Below are positions 12,446 through 24,383 of a DNA stretch of 64,000 nucleotides, piece by piece. Under the pieces are notes generated by a model. The model was not told the origin of the DNA, searched no databases, and saw only the letters and a list, made by a program, of their open reading frames with translations. Source of the stretch: Ophioderma brevispina (Eukaryota; Echinodermata; Ophiuroidea; Amphilepidida; Ophiodermatidae); contig JAMKCH010002850.1 in NCBI GenBank assembly GCA_023653785.1, forward strand, positions 1-64,000. Direction: 5' to 3'. The position numbers and the translations under genes were made by a program. Positions within the stretch are counted from its first letter, which is position 1; the number at the start of each line of letters is the position of its first letter.

Positions 12446-12714
12446 ATTAAAACTTTGCTTACTCTTAGTAATGTTGACACCCCTTTAGCTTTGCCATATG
12501 ATGATAACCTTGGTGCAAAGGTAATGGGCCACAGCAGGAACTAAAATTCATAAAATATGATTAAATCTCTATGTGACAGCAGTATCAAACCTCTAAAAGG
12601 ATCACTTTTATTGATCTTTATGATTCCCCAAATTAAAGGGATTGCCTACCTCAGTTCTAACTTAGCAAACTGATTTTAACAGATGAGTAATTTTCTCTGC
12701 CATTCTTTCCTCAG

Positions 12715-12885
12715 AAACGTACCATAGAAGAGATGAAGGAGCGCTACTACAATCTCATCAATAAGTTATCAAAGAATAGAGCTGACCCTAACTTAAGTGG
12801 ACGTTCACCAATAGTATTTGATGGTGAACATGAACGCAAGCGAAAAGAACAGCTTATCAGGTTATTTAACCGAACACCAGAACAG
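12715..12885 (+). CDS. DMAP1: DMAP1 exon (end of SANT-like domain, KERYYN)
   Basis: An exon of 171 bp, exactly 57 codons, phase 0 at both ends, with a TTCCTCAG acceptor and an AG|GTATAA donor. It encodes K-R-T-I-E-E-M-K-E-R-Y-Y-N-L, then V-F-D-G-E-H-E-R-K-R-K-E-Q-L, and ends F-N-R-T-P-E-Q. These are highly conserved DMAP1 blocks (vertebrates: KERYY and RKEQLE..NRTPEQ). It completes the SANT/Myb-like domain and leads into the DMAP1-family domain. There is no frameshift. Confidence 0.95.
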
Positions 12886-14423
12886 GTATAAGCAATTAAC
12901 ATAATATATCAATCAAATCAATTTGCATTGTGTATCAATAGGTCGTCTATCGTGGATGAGTATCAATAAGGATTTTAATATACATTTTTTTTTCCATCTT
13001 TAATGACTTCAACAAGTGTTAACTTTAAAAAGAAATAACATATAGTATTGTTATATCCGTGATACCAACATTCTGTTTTCACCAATGCCCTAGTCCCAGG
13101 AAAAAAAATGGGAACATAATGGAGAGAAGCACGGAAAGGTGGGATTTTGGCATGATTTGAACGCGATTACCATCAGGTTACAGGCTTAGGCTTAAGATGG
13201 CACAATCATCGACCAGGGGTAGAGGTAACTTTCAAAACAAGTGGTTTTCTCAAGACCCTGAACCCCCACTAAAGTTTGAAAAAACCCAGGGGGCTTTTTC
13301 CAAAAACCAGGTTTTTTTTAAAATCCGTGATTTGTTATCCTCCAAATCCACAATGTGGAATGTAGATTTCTTTCATGGATGTAGTACCGTCGTGTACGTA
13401 ACCTTTTGAATCAAAAGTGTTAAAGTTACTTAATGACACACTTTGACCGTTTGCATCCTTTATACTTTTTAAATTTGTCATCAATATGTTGACTTGCATG
13501 ATTGTCATGATTCCATTCATGTGTGCATACCTTGCAGTGCACGTGTGGTATACGTATTAAATGAAAACACATAGATAGCATAACAACTCCCAATCACCAG
13601 GCATACTACTCAGAAAGGAGAATCCCATTTCCCAAGCCCATAGGATCGTGTATAACAATAACACAATTGCTGATTGGCTCTAGCTCGTGTTTCCGCCCAT
13701 GCCCAGGTTTGGGAACACCACAAATTCAACACATAATTCAAACACCCTATACAGCTTTATTGTTGTCAAGGTTTTGAATTCAAAAACCTAGTCTGGTAAC
13801 CTGGTCGGTTAATGGAAACACCCTGGCTAGCTTTGAAAACTGAAGCCGGAGAGTGAACACTATCCTTGCTAAAGCTCCTACTTAAAATAAAATGCATGAA
13901 TCAACTGCTTGAATTGTGCACAGAAACCTTTCTGTGAAATGATATTCTGAACTGAACCATACATTGCATTCAAAATTCTACCCCGGGAATTCTGTATCCA
14001 CGTACCGCCCGGTCACAATTTGACACCTCATTTTGTCAAGTTGACCCGGAAGTCGTGTATACAAAATAGGCGTGGCTAAGGTCAATAATGTTGTCAATAA
14101 TGCTAATACGTGCCCTGATTGGTTAATTATATAATTATATTAATTTATGTTCGTTAACATTTGGTTCAGTATTAAGACTGAAGGCAATGCTTTGAATTTC
14201 TCAGAAATTGGTTTGCGCAAGTCTAAACCCATTGTGTAAACCCACGCTTTGACACGGAAGGAGGCCAATTATTTCTGGCGCGCGCTGCGCCCCCAAACTG
14301 ACAGGAAAAAGTTATTTTTGGCGTGCATTCATAGAAAAAGGCGCTGTGCGCGCCAAAACGCCATTTAGCGCGACCCCTGCATCAGCATGTCCCTAACTTA
14401 GCCAATAATTGTTAGAATATCTA
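12886..14423. other. DMAP1 intron, no element recognised
   Basis: AT-rich intronic sequence with only short chance open frames. No RNA gene or terminal inverted repeat was recognised before the MITE that begins at 14424. Confidence 0.4.
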
Positions 14424-14779
14424 AAGGGGGATGGCCCCGATTTAAGGATAAGAAGTTTTTCATCTGGAGTGAGATTGGCCTTCATCCAAAAAACCCCATA
14501 TATAAGTTTCGCGCCCGATATTTCAATCCGTTTTGATGCGAGAGCTAAAAAACGTGATTTTGTAAGCCCCCATAGAGTACTGTGTTAAAATTAAATGGCG
14601 ACCAAAATGGGTACATTTCATCGTAACTTCCAAACCAATATCATTTGGCTCTAAGAGTTCAAAGGGTAAATGAGGGAAAATAGTTAGCTTCTTATGATAC
14701 CCAAAATGTGACAACTTCCGGTAAAATATGGGGCGTCGGGGACGAGGCTATTAGCAGATCGGGCCGATGGACTTTAAGG
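14424..14779 (+). repeat. MITE family with ATGGCCCGAT-type TIRs, copy 1
   Basis: A repeat of about 355 bp with a second copy at 54337-54687 in the same orientation. The two share GATGGCCCCGATTTAAGGAT at the start, TTTCAATCCGTTTTGATGCG, ATAGAGTACTGTGT, ACTTCCGGTAAAAT and GACGAGGCTATTAG near the end. The left end resembles the reverse complement of the right (ATCGGGCC..ATGGAC..CTTTAA), giving inverted repeats of about 20 bp. It lacks coding capacity, so I infer a non-autonomous DNA transposon. Confidence 0.65.
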
Positions 14780-16262
14780 GCACATTTTTAAACAAATATT
14801 TAGCCAATCTTGGCTATATCTTTGGTCAATGCAAACTCTCAGTCTAGAATGAATATTTCTCTTCAAGATAACTTAAGCAAAGACCTTGATCATTCTAAAA
14901 GCAATATACTTCACTTGGAAGCCTCTAGAATCCTGAAGAGAGCACTAAATATTACATCATTACTATAATTGGACTTGGCACTGTAATAGTGTCCTATGTA
15001 TCTATGTACAGTATTATCTTACTATAATTGGCTAATGTTGGATGTATGTATGTCCGCAAAAGTCTCCGTCAGTTTCGATTCTTAATGCGCCAAATTCACA
15101 TGAAAGATTGATGTTTACCCGGCGAGTAATCTAATCCATATTTGGACGAAATCCGTTCAGAAATAGCTGAAAAGTCAACGAAATGTGCTCGGTTGCTATG
15201 GTAAATTGCCATTTGTTTGTAGGCGTTACTAAGCGGCGCGTATGCGTGGTGCGTTGCGACGGGTGGTTACGCGTGGAAACGGGCGATTACGCGTAAGACG
15301 CTATATGCAGTACGCAAATAACAGGCTCCTTATAGTGCAAACGGTGTGGAGAATGAAAGAAATGGTCAAGAACATGTTTGGCCTATGTTATTAGCTTTGA
15401 TTGTCGTATGTATGGATAATACGGGTTATCCACAGAGTTTTGAGAAGAAAAAATGAAATATATGGAAAATTACGGGATGAAATATTGACGTTTTAATATT
15501 AAAAAATTGGAAATATATAGGCCTAAACTATAGGATATGCTGCAAACTACGAGGAATAAAAAAAAAAATGTTTACGGATGTTGTGACGGGGGGGTTCATA
15601 AAACTACAGGATGGCCAAACTTTATAATGTTGCGACCTCGTGGGATCCGGAAGTTCGGGGGACGTTGGTGTGCGGTGTCTCGCCATTGCGTCACTTCTTA
15701 AGTGATCCTCATTCAGTGATCGCTTCAGTTCAAGTGATCACTTCAGTTTCAGTGATCGCTTCCCCCAAACCGTTCACGTCAACTTGCGGGATCCCGCGCA
15801 AGGCGGGCCTCCTGCTAGTCCTTTATAAATAGTTACAGATTATATCATCCTAAAATTGTTTTACACTTGTTGATTATTCTAGCAAGTTTGACACTATTCT
15901 TATAGTTCTATATGCTTTTATATATTGGGAAATTTTTGAAGAAAAAAAATAGAGCATCATTGTATTGTCATCCCAGACTCATTCACAGGTTAATTCCCCA
16001 AACCTTTTTAAAAATGTGCAAAATAACAAATAGCCAAGTGTCTTTACTTGAATACATCCTTTTGGTAGTGATGTCCCTGCATGTTTTGCAACCTTGAAGC
16101 ATGCTTGCTGTCCTCTGAATTGTTAAATATGCTTGAGGTCAAACCAAGTATAGGTATCATTATACAAAGTTATTGGTTTGTGGAGTTATGATGTGATGGT
16201 TTAGATATACAAATAATAAGATTGCTCAAATATCTTTTAAAAATATTTCACTGTCTTACTAG
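14780..16262. other. DMAP1 intron with a short GTGATC repeat cluster
   Basis: Intronic DNA. Near 15700-15762 a short degenerate direct repeat (AGTGATCNCTTCAGTT) occurs about four times. Near 15230-15300 a GC-richer patch repeats GGTTACGCGT-like units. No gene was recognised. Confidence 0.4.
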
Positions 16263-16463
16263 GTTGAGGAGGAAGAAACACTAATAGCAGAGCTGAAAAA
16301 GATTGAATTGAGAAAGAAAGAGAGGGAAAAGAAGGCCCAGGATCTGCAGAAACTAATAACCGCTGCTGACAATAATGCCGAGTTAAGGAGAACAGAGAGA
16401 CAAATCAAGAAAAAGAAAATACCAATACCACAGACAAAAAGAAAAGACAATGACAATACTAAG
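16263..16463 (+). CDS. DMAP1: DMAP1 exon (KERE..QDLQKLITAAD)
   Basis: An exon of 201 bp (67 codons), phase 0 at both ends, with a TCTTACTAG acceptor and an AAG|GTGAAA donor. It encodes V-E-E-E-E-T-L-I-A-E-L, a lysine/arginine-rich helix, then the near-invariant Q-D-L-Q-K-L-I-T-A-A-D and R-R-T-E-R, followed by a basic K-K-K linker. This is the start of the DMAP1-family domain (Pfam DMAP1), predicted to be largely helical. The open frame continues past the donor into intron, but the homology stops at the lysine-rich linker, which supports splicing at 16463. Confidence 0.95.
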
Positions 16464-17326
16464 GTGAAAAACTGTTTCCTGAATCTTCTTGAATTTGATG
16501 GTGTTTTGAAATGGTTTAATATCCTGATACGTAAAGGTCTTATTAAGCGTGTGTGTATGGAACAACTTCATTTCAAATTTACTTGTAAATTAAATTGTAG
16601 ATTAGGGTTTCATGTCAACACGATATGTGAAGTTCAAATATTGGCCTTGGGTCAGAGATCAAAGGTTAAATACTCTGTTTTTCAAAAGCTTTGTGAAATC
16701 AGTGTTGAAATAAAAAGGTAAATGGTGTTCATCTTTCCACTATATATGTACATGTATCTTGAGAAAGGCCATGTCAAGGCTGAACACAGATCTTGGGTCA
16801 GTCCAATATAGTCAATTTTTCAAACCTTTAAAATACAACATCTAGAAATCTTAAGATGGACCAATGTCTTTCCTTGTGCCATAGATGTATTTTGAATAAA
16901 GCTAAATCTTGCTTTAAGGTAGGTTTTGGGTCACAGGTCAAAGTTCAAATATGGTCTGTTTTCTAAAAATCAAGACAATTAAAAAAAGAAGGTAATAGTG
17001 CCACATTTCATATTACACACACACCCTAAAATTCTCTTGATGTTGAGATTTTAGGTATAGACCTAAAGGTTGGGGACACCAACTTGTACCTCTATACGTT
17101 GTCTTGTCTGAAGTATGAAGTATCGACGTGCGTTGCCTGCGCTTGTGCTTTGCCTTCGCGCGTGCTGAAAGTCGGTACAAAATTAACGTATACACCCGCA
17201 TCGCTACTTTGTACTTCGGGCTGGACAGAGTATAGAAAAAAGAATTTGAAAACCTTTTATGTCATGTATTTCTATTTTGAAGGAATATTTCTGCAAAATT
17301 CCAATGCTCTATCTTTTCACCCACAG

Positions 17327-17395
17327 ATTCCTGAAACAGGTGGTATTAAGTTTCCAGATTTCAAGCAGTCTGGTGTTTACCTCAGAAGTCAAAAG
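17327..17395 (+). CDS. DMAP1: DMAP1 exon (ETGGIKFPDFKQSGV)
   Basis: A short exon of 69 bp (23 codons), phase 0 at both ends, with acceptor TTCACCCACAG and donor AAG|GTAATT. It encodes I-P-E-T-G-G-I-K-F-P-D-F-K-Q-S-G-V and L-R-S-Q-K, matching the vertebrate ETAGIKFPDFKSAGV..LRSQ block almost residue for residue. Confidence 0.95.
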
Positions 17396-18752
17396 GTAAT
17401 TAAATCAAAGTCTATGTTGCCAGTAATGACACATTATGCCACCTCACCTCATGAACAATGTTAAATAATACTGCTGCTATTATGTAATATTTAACAACTA
17501 CTGGGGAGGAACTTTGAGCAAATTAAAGATGTTTACAGTGATAAATAGTTTTGTTTCCTCAGTATAGCTCTGTTAATACTAGTTTGTTATGGGTGTATAG
17601 TATAAAGACAGTTCATGTAATTTAGAAAGATGTTGTGTATTTGTTACACACGATTAGTATAAATAAAACAATTGCCAAAATTAAAAGGATATTCATTTAT
17701 AGAAGCTATTGATGTTTTCAGTTACCCTAATGAAAAAAGATTAAAATGGAATAAGGCATTAAAGATATCCATAAAAGTAACCCCTAAAACGGTTTAATCC
17801 GAGTGCACCCGTTCATGTGCAACTCTGACTTTGTAAATTTTCAAGTTTGTGCAAGCATATTAGCCATTTGAAATTTAATAAATGGTAAAAGTACCTTTCA
17901 GTAACTTTTGTTAGCTAATAATTGAGGGATTTTATTAAAATAGCATTTAATGCTCTGAACATAATCTTGCTGGGATAACTGCAAGGTGGTTTGCAAGTGA
18001 TTATATTATAGCACAATGATTTCAGTGCTTGGGATTGTTGCATCAAAGAATATTTCTGCATTACTTCTCTAAATAATGAATATTCATTACTTTAATCTGA
18101 CCAATGGTAGGACAGGAAGGTACTGTGTCAGATATCGCACATATATGAATGATTGTTGCTAGGTGACAACACAATAATGAAGAACCCCTGGCATAGTTCA
18201 GTATCAAGGACAAATGTCAGCATTTGCCCAGGGACGGTACTATAATAATGATGCTGTGGGATGATACCAAAAGGTGATGCTTAGTAAATTTGATTTATAA
18301 GAATGAGAACAAGAAATTAATGTACTAAATTGAGATAAAACATTGAATTCAACAAATCAGATTATTAAAAAAAAAAGATAATTTTGTAGAGTTTTCAAAA
18401 TAAAACAATGATAGAAGATATCAAACTTCAACCTTATTTGAATCTTCATCATGACAATGAGCTCATTTGCATACTTTTTTCCAAATGGTTGATTCAGCCT
18501 GAAACTGGTGAAAATAATCTTCAGGGAAACATAACAAATCAAAATTATCATATAGTCATAGGTCATCTAGAGGTCAAATGTTCAACAATGGCAGGACAAA
18601 ATGCTTTTATTAAATTGCTTCCATGAAAAAAATGAGGCATATTCACATAAGGATGTTCCCAAATTTATGATGGACTTCTCTCTACTCATGAGCAGTATGC
18701 TGTTTTATGTTTTGTTATTTGTATGAAATTTAATGTTTTACATTTTTTCCAG
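17396..18752. other. DMAP1 intron, no element recognised
   Basis: AT-rich intron of about 1.36 kb. No repeat with clear ends and no coding signal. Confidence 0.4.
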
Positions 18753-18877
18753 ATGAAACTTCCATCATCAGTAGGTTTGAAGAAGATGAAAGCCATAGAG
18801 CATTTGCTGGATGAACTGGGTATACCAATACAACCTATGCCTACAGATGATATTACCACATTATACAATGAATTAAG
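18753..18877 (+). CDS. DMAP1: DMAP1 exon (MKLPSSVGLKKMKAIE)
   Basis: An exon of 125 bp starting in phase 0 after CATTTTTTCCAG and ending two bases into an arginine codon at an AAG|GTAAAA donor. It encodes M-K-L-P-S-S-V-G, K-K-M-K-A-I-E and P-M-P-T-D-D-I, then Y-N-E-L, matching the vertebrate MKLPSSVGQKKIKA..PTEE..NELR block. The next exon at 29286 supplies the third base of the arginine and continues S-D-M-V-L-L-Y-E-L, so the phases agree across a 10.4-kb intron. Confidence 0.95.
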
Positions 18878-19543
18878 GTAAAATCAAATTAGGAAGCATT
18901 TGGCAACAAAGCTTTGTGCTGTGCTTTTTTGGCTGAAGTTTTAGCTTGGTTTTCTTTGTTTTGGTAAATAAATATTTCCAACTTGATTTCAAGTTGTCTG
19001 ATTAGAATCAGGAAGTCTCTATCAATGCATGATTTGCCATGCTTTGTCACAAAGTACCTTAGAAAAAATACATTTTGGGGAAATTTTAAACATGAAAAAT
19101 AGATGTTTGAGTCAAAATATTTGTGAATAGTAAAGAAAAGACATTTGGTTACTTGAGTTACTGTTCTTGATGAAGTAATTTGTTCAAATGGCAGATTAGG
19201 CAAAGAATGTTAAATTTCACTTTTGCCAATTTACATTAATTCCCCTGCCGCTGAACAGTTATCGTAATGAAATCATACAGTGATATCCTTAAATTGTCTG
19301 GTGATATTTTGTAGCATTTTCAATTGGTATATTTAGTTTTAGTGATATGTGAGTGAAATAAAACTCTATCCACTGAAAAGTTAGAATTTTGGATGACAGC
19401 CAGGATCTTAATGTTGCTTAGCCAAATACCCTTGTAGTCTTTGTAGAAACTTCAGCTCTTGTTTCCTTGACTTTTTCTGCTACCATATTGCAAAAAAGGC
19501 TCAATTCTAACAAAATAAACACTGCAAAAACAATTTGTATTTA

Positions 19544-20530
19544 GTGTAGAAAACCGATCCACACTGATTCTGAATCGGCCGATCTCCAATATATTGAGGT
19601 TTGATCGGCCGATTACGATTCAGATACCGATTCTCTGGTAATGTCAGTGACCCGTGTGATTTGCACAGTGGTATTCTGTACACTGTAACATTTACTCTCT
19701 GAACTTTGTTTATTACTTGCGCTATAATGATCAAATTACATTATTGACTGATAATTGTAGTACAGAAGAGTACAACCTACTTGAAATGCGAACAGTTTTA
19801 CACAAAAAAAATAAATATTTTCCAGGGTTTTCTGAGCTCCATGATACCCCCTCCATCACATTGTCTCTGCAGTCGACCGGGCAGCCATATTTGATTAGTT
19901 GACTTCCGGGTTCGCGCAATGAATGATAGGTTAAAAAGTTCATGAATTTCTAGAAATATTCTAGAATATTTCTCCAAATTGGATAAAAGTAACAATGAAA
20001 GATCACATTCCCCTTATAAATTTACGATAAAAACTATGATATATGTTGTTATGACCTGTGCTAAAAGGTTTTGTCACACAATTTATTCAACAAACTTGCA
20101 TAAATTTTTAATAAAATGAAAAGAATACCTCAGCCAATTAGGAACGTTGTTTCTTCATTCAAGACATTAACGGGAAAGTCCCTGATACTGCCGACATGTG
20201 AATTCATGTAAACTTAAACGTTGTGAATGCCAAACACACGCGACAATATATTTGTTGCTATCATAGTATTGTGAATGTTTGTCTGATGACTCAGGTTGGT
20301 TCTAATGCTAGATTGAGTATATTAAATAAAAACTTGGGCTTAAGGTCTTCCTTTTGCAGATAAGGTGAGTTTGAAATGAGTTTTTGCCATTTTTTCTAGG
20401 CTTTGTAGTAACTGTTTGGGATCGGTTCATGGGATCGGTAGGGAGGGGAATTTTTTGCCGATTCCGAACCAGATCCGATAAGCTTAAAATCGGGCCAATT
20501 CAGAACCCTCTGATGTGATCGGTTCTACAC
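19544..20530. mobile_element. Non-autonomous DNA transposon with GATCGG-rich TIRs
   Basis: The left end GTGTAGAAAACCGATC and right end GATCGGTTCTACAC form inverted repeats. Weaker complementarity continues inward (CTGAATCGGC against a GAATTGGC-type segment). Both sides carry TA, which fits a TA target duplication. It is about 1 kb and has no transposase frame. GATCGGCCGATT palindromes lie just inside the left end. It sits in the long DMAP1 intron. Confidence 0.55.
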
Positions 20531-20782
20531 TATCTGTTATGGGAATATTGATGCTTGTAGGATGCCATTATATCACAATGTAAAGATACATTCCTCTTTG
20601 TATTCGGAACTATTTTAAATCATTAGTCAAACTCTAATTTATTAAATTATACTTTATGGCAATATCTTTGGATGTTTGGATATCAGATACATTGACTCAT
20701 TTGAGGTTGACAGTTAAGTGTGAGTCAAATAGGGTTATGACGAGAACTTGTTCATGAAGCACAAGCATACAAGAACACCGCA

Positions 20783-21040
20783 TTGTGCACAGTGAATCTC
20801 TACTACAGAAGAATCTCCATGACTATGCACTTATTACAGCCTCTTCCTGGAAGAACAAGAAAAATGCAGCTACAGAGGTGTGGGGTTTCTTTTGTCACCA
20901 AGGCTCTTAAGTCATGTATCAACCTTGTAAACTGTAACAAGCCTATTCTGAAGCTTACGCTGATGGGTAATCCTGAAACAACAGTCATTTGCTGCTACAG
21001 TCCTCACAACAACCATCCAGATGAAATTGTCTCCATTTTT
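20783..21040 (+). mobile_element. LINE endonuclease-domain fragment
   Basis: The open frame contains the segment L-T-L-M-G-N-P-E-T-T-V-I-C-C-Y-S-P-H-N, which resembles the middle of an APE-type endonuclease domain of non-LTR retrotransposons (GNPETTV..YSP). Only a fragment remains. It abuts RT sequence of a different-looking LINE at about 21044, so the junction is probably secondary. Confidence 0.55.
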
Positions 21041-21043
21041 ACA

Positions 21044-22285
21044 TGAAGGCATTTGATAGAATACCAAGGGAAGTGATGGAGTGGGCGATGAGGAAGATAA
21101 GGATACCAGAAGCAATGGATAGAGCAGTGATGAGTTGTATGAAGGAGCATAGACAAGAGTTAGAGTGGGGTTTGATTTTGTCTGAGTAGTTTTGAGGTGA
21201 AGGTGGGTGTGCATAAAGTTTCTGTACTTTTGCCATTGATTTTTGCAATTGTGATTGATGTAGTCATGGAGAGTGCAAAAGAAGGTTTTGATGAGTGAGA
21301 TGTTGTATGCTGATGACTTGTTTTTAATGTGTGAGACAATGGAGGGATTGAGGGAGAAGTTTTGGAAATGGAAGAAGGCTTTTGAGAGTAAGGGTCTGAA
21401 GGTAAACCTTATGGGAAGACGAAAGTGCTGGTGAGCGGGGTGGAGAAGGAGGTGGTAGTGAGTAAGGTAGACCCTTGTGGCGTGTGTGGGAAGAGGGTAA
21501 AAGCAAATTTAGTGTTGTGTGTGAAATGTGGAAAATGGATCAATGGGAGATGCACAAAGATGAAGAGAGTGACCCCAAGTTTTGGCAAGAGATTTCATGT
21601 GTGGAAGATGCGAGAAGGGTGCTAGAGGAATGGTGGAACAGGAGGAAAAGTTGTGTGATGAGGATGAGGTGGAATCGGTGAAGGAGTTCACATACCTGGG
21701 GGACAGGGTTAGTGTAGGTGGCGGATGCGAGTTGGCTGTGACAGCTAGAGTGAGGTATGGGTGGGTGAAGCTTAAGGAATGTGGGGAGTTGTTGCAAGGG
21801 AAAAGATATCCTTTGAAGATGAAAGATATGGTGTATAAGAGTTGTGATAATGTATGGGAGCAAGACATGGTGTCTGAGTGAAAATGAGATGGGGATTCTG
21901 AGCAGGACAGATGGAGCAATGATGAGAGCAAAGTTGTGAAGTTGATGGATAGGATGAAGACTGAGGACTTGAGGCAGATGATGTTGGGTTTAAAAGAAGC
22001 GGTGGACCGGTTGGTGAAGGCGAATAGTGCACGTGGTATGGGCATGGTTTGCCCTGTGGATGGATGATGAGCATGTGTTAAGAAAGGCTTTTGAGTTGAG
22101 GTGGGAGGTTTGAGGAGGAGGGGACATCCAAGAAGAATTGAAGAAGCAAGTGGAGGAGGTAGAGTAGGAGGGTTGGGTTGAGGATGGAGGATGCATTGAG
22201 GAGGGATGAGGGCGGTTGCTGCGAGAGTGAGGTGAATCGGCCACTTTCGTTCACGGGGACAAACCCGGAATTAAAATTTGGATTT
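21044..22285 (+). mobile_element. Degenerate LINE, copy B (RT with embedded zinc finger)
   Basis: It begins at the RT catalytic region with A-F-D-R-I-P-R-E-V-M-E-W, followed by V-G-V-H (family VGVHQGSVLSP) and L-Y-A-D-D-L remnants near 21305 split by frameshifts. It then has a zinc-finger-like insert near 21470-21570, C-G-V-C-G-K-R-V..C-V-K-C-G-K-W-I..C, and F-T-Y-L-G-D-R-V near 21690. It ends with the family 3' end GAATCGGCC..TTCACGGGGACAAAC near 22235-22265. Broken by many stops. Its 3' end lies about 25 bp from the next element's target-site TA. Confidence 0.75.
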
Positions 22286-22307
22286 CGACTACGAACTGCC
22301 ACCAGTA

Positions 22308-24383
22308 CAGAGTGTCCCAAATAATGCAATACCGCAGTGGTGCTATAATTCAAAATTACTGAGAAGTATTCAAATTTTTATAAACATATTTGAATGAAGA
22401 ACTTGTTTCGTACATCATGTCCAATTTTGTCTGATACGGTTTCACTAGTTTTGAAACAAAGGCACGTATGTAACCCGCCTGTCAAATTACCCCATTCCAA
22501 GTTTGGCTTGTTGGTGGAAGAGGTTCAAACTGAAAAGTTAATAAAATGTCTTTTAACTACAAAAATTCCTGGTACTAATCCTGTCTTTTTGTGTAGCCTG
22601 CCTAAGGCAGGAAGACACATAGGGGAATCACTTTGTCCACTGTTTTGTTGATGTCTGTAGTCTGTGTGTGATGTCTGTAGTCTGTGTTGAGATGTCTATT
22701 GTGAAAAGGGTTAACATTTGCCTGTAATATACTCAGACTTGATGGATTTAAACCAAAACTTGGGCACAGGTGCAACATAGCAACCCCACTTTTTGATGAG
22801 GCCAAAGGTCACCTGCCAATGTCAAAGGTATGTGAGGTCAAGTTGTTAAAAATAGGCTGAAAATGAAAATTGACCCTCATTGAAAAGTTGAAGTAATTGG
22901 AACAAACTTGAATCATAGGTGCAAACATGGATCCTCATATGATGAGGTAAAAGGTCGCATACCAAGGTCAAAGGTTCATGTGAGGTCAAAGTTGTAAAAT
23001 AGGCTGAAAATGTAAAATGACCCAATTTGAAAAGTGAAGTTCAAGTGGAACCGAACTTGAATCATAGATACAACATGAAGATACCGCAGTTGTTGACGAG
23101 GTCAAAGGTCACATATCAAGGTCAAAGTCACTGTTAGCCCTATCATTCACTAAACGCGACGGCAGGCGAAACAAGCGGTCCGAGGACAGATGTATTTTTT
23201 TTCAAATGTTGAATGTTGCGGAGATATCTGTCGCCCTATCTTTTATCAAATAACTGTTCGAATTTCACCTGATTTGCTTGACTGTTTTTAGAACAAGCGA
23301 TACGTAAGTAAGCACAATTAAGCCATTCCAAGTTTGATAAATACACAATCAAGACATGCTAAAGTATGCAGGTGCCTGATTTTGTTTTTCTCTGTCTCTT
23401 TCTGTATCCTTACTACTTAAGTTGGTTCAATTAACCCAGTATAACTTGTAAACTAAATATTTTAATATTAAAACATTTAAAGACAACATGTCCTTTGACC
23501 AATAAGGTAATGGTCCTCGTTACAATGAACAAAGTTCTGACTTGTGGTTTTGATGTAACTCAGTTGGTTTTCAGTGGTTTTTTGTGTGTTTGTTGTGTCT
23601 ATCAATGGTCCATATTATAACTATTATATCATAATAGTTTCAACATCCATTCACTACCATTTCCAATTATTTAGTATTTAATCCCTCCACTGAAATTTGC
23701 CATATTCACGTGATTTTCAGACCCAACTGAAGATAACAACTTAAGTTTGCCAAGTCGCTAAGTAACTATTCTCAATATGAGTAGGGGAAAATACGGCCAG
23801 ACGATAACAGACCATGGATAAAATAAGTACAAATATTTTAGATTAAAATAATTTTGAAATTAATAGCCCCAACCATTTCCATTCTTTGGTGTCTAAACCC
23901 TCCGCTGGCGTTTACATTATTCACGCAGTTATGTCCATGACCCACTGGAGATAATTTGGCCAAGTCCTAAGTTACTATTCTAACTATGAGTAGAGCAATA
24001 CTGATACAGCAATAACGACCGTGGATATAATAAAACAATGAGGACAAATGTTTTTAGTAATTTATTTTTAAACAAACAAGGGATTAGTACCGCAGGAGTT
24101 TTTTTGTAGTTGAAAGACATTTTATTCCACTTTTCAGGGCCCCCGAACCTGTTTCAAGGCTCTAAGGCAACTTCGAATGGGGTAATTTGACAGCGGGTTA
24201 CATAAAGACTTTGCTTTCACAACTCGTGAACGTTATCGGCCAAAATTGGACATGATATACGAACAAAGTTCGCCATTCAGAATATGTTTTAAAATTTGAA
24301 TAATTCTACCCCCCCCCCCACCCCCTCGTAATTTTGAATTATAGCACCGACTGCGAGAATTGCATTTATTTTGGGACACTCTG
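22308..24383. mobile_element. 2.1-kb DNA transposon with ~230-bp TIRs
   Basis: The left end CAGAGTGTCCCAAA and right end TTTGGGACACTCTG are inverted repeats flanked on both sides by TA (22306-22307 and 24384-24385). Complementarity extends inward about 200-230 bp, including TGCTATAATTCAAAATTAC and ATGTAACCCGC..GTCAAATTACCCCATTC. The ends and TA duplication suggest the Tc1/mariner class. No transposase was seen. The interior holds two tandem repeats: about 145 bp in roughly three copies (22740-23130) and about 225 bp in two copies (23645-24055). Confidence 0.7.

Noticed and set aside
16308..16721. Full 137-codon open frame reading through the 16263-16463 exon
   Set aside because: DMAP1 similarity ends at a good donor (AAG|GTGAAA at 16463). 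The rest is intronic read-through.
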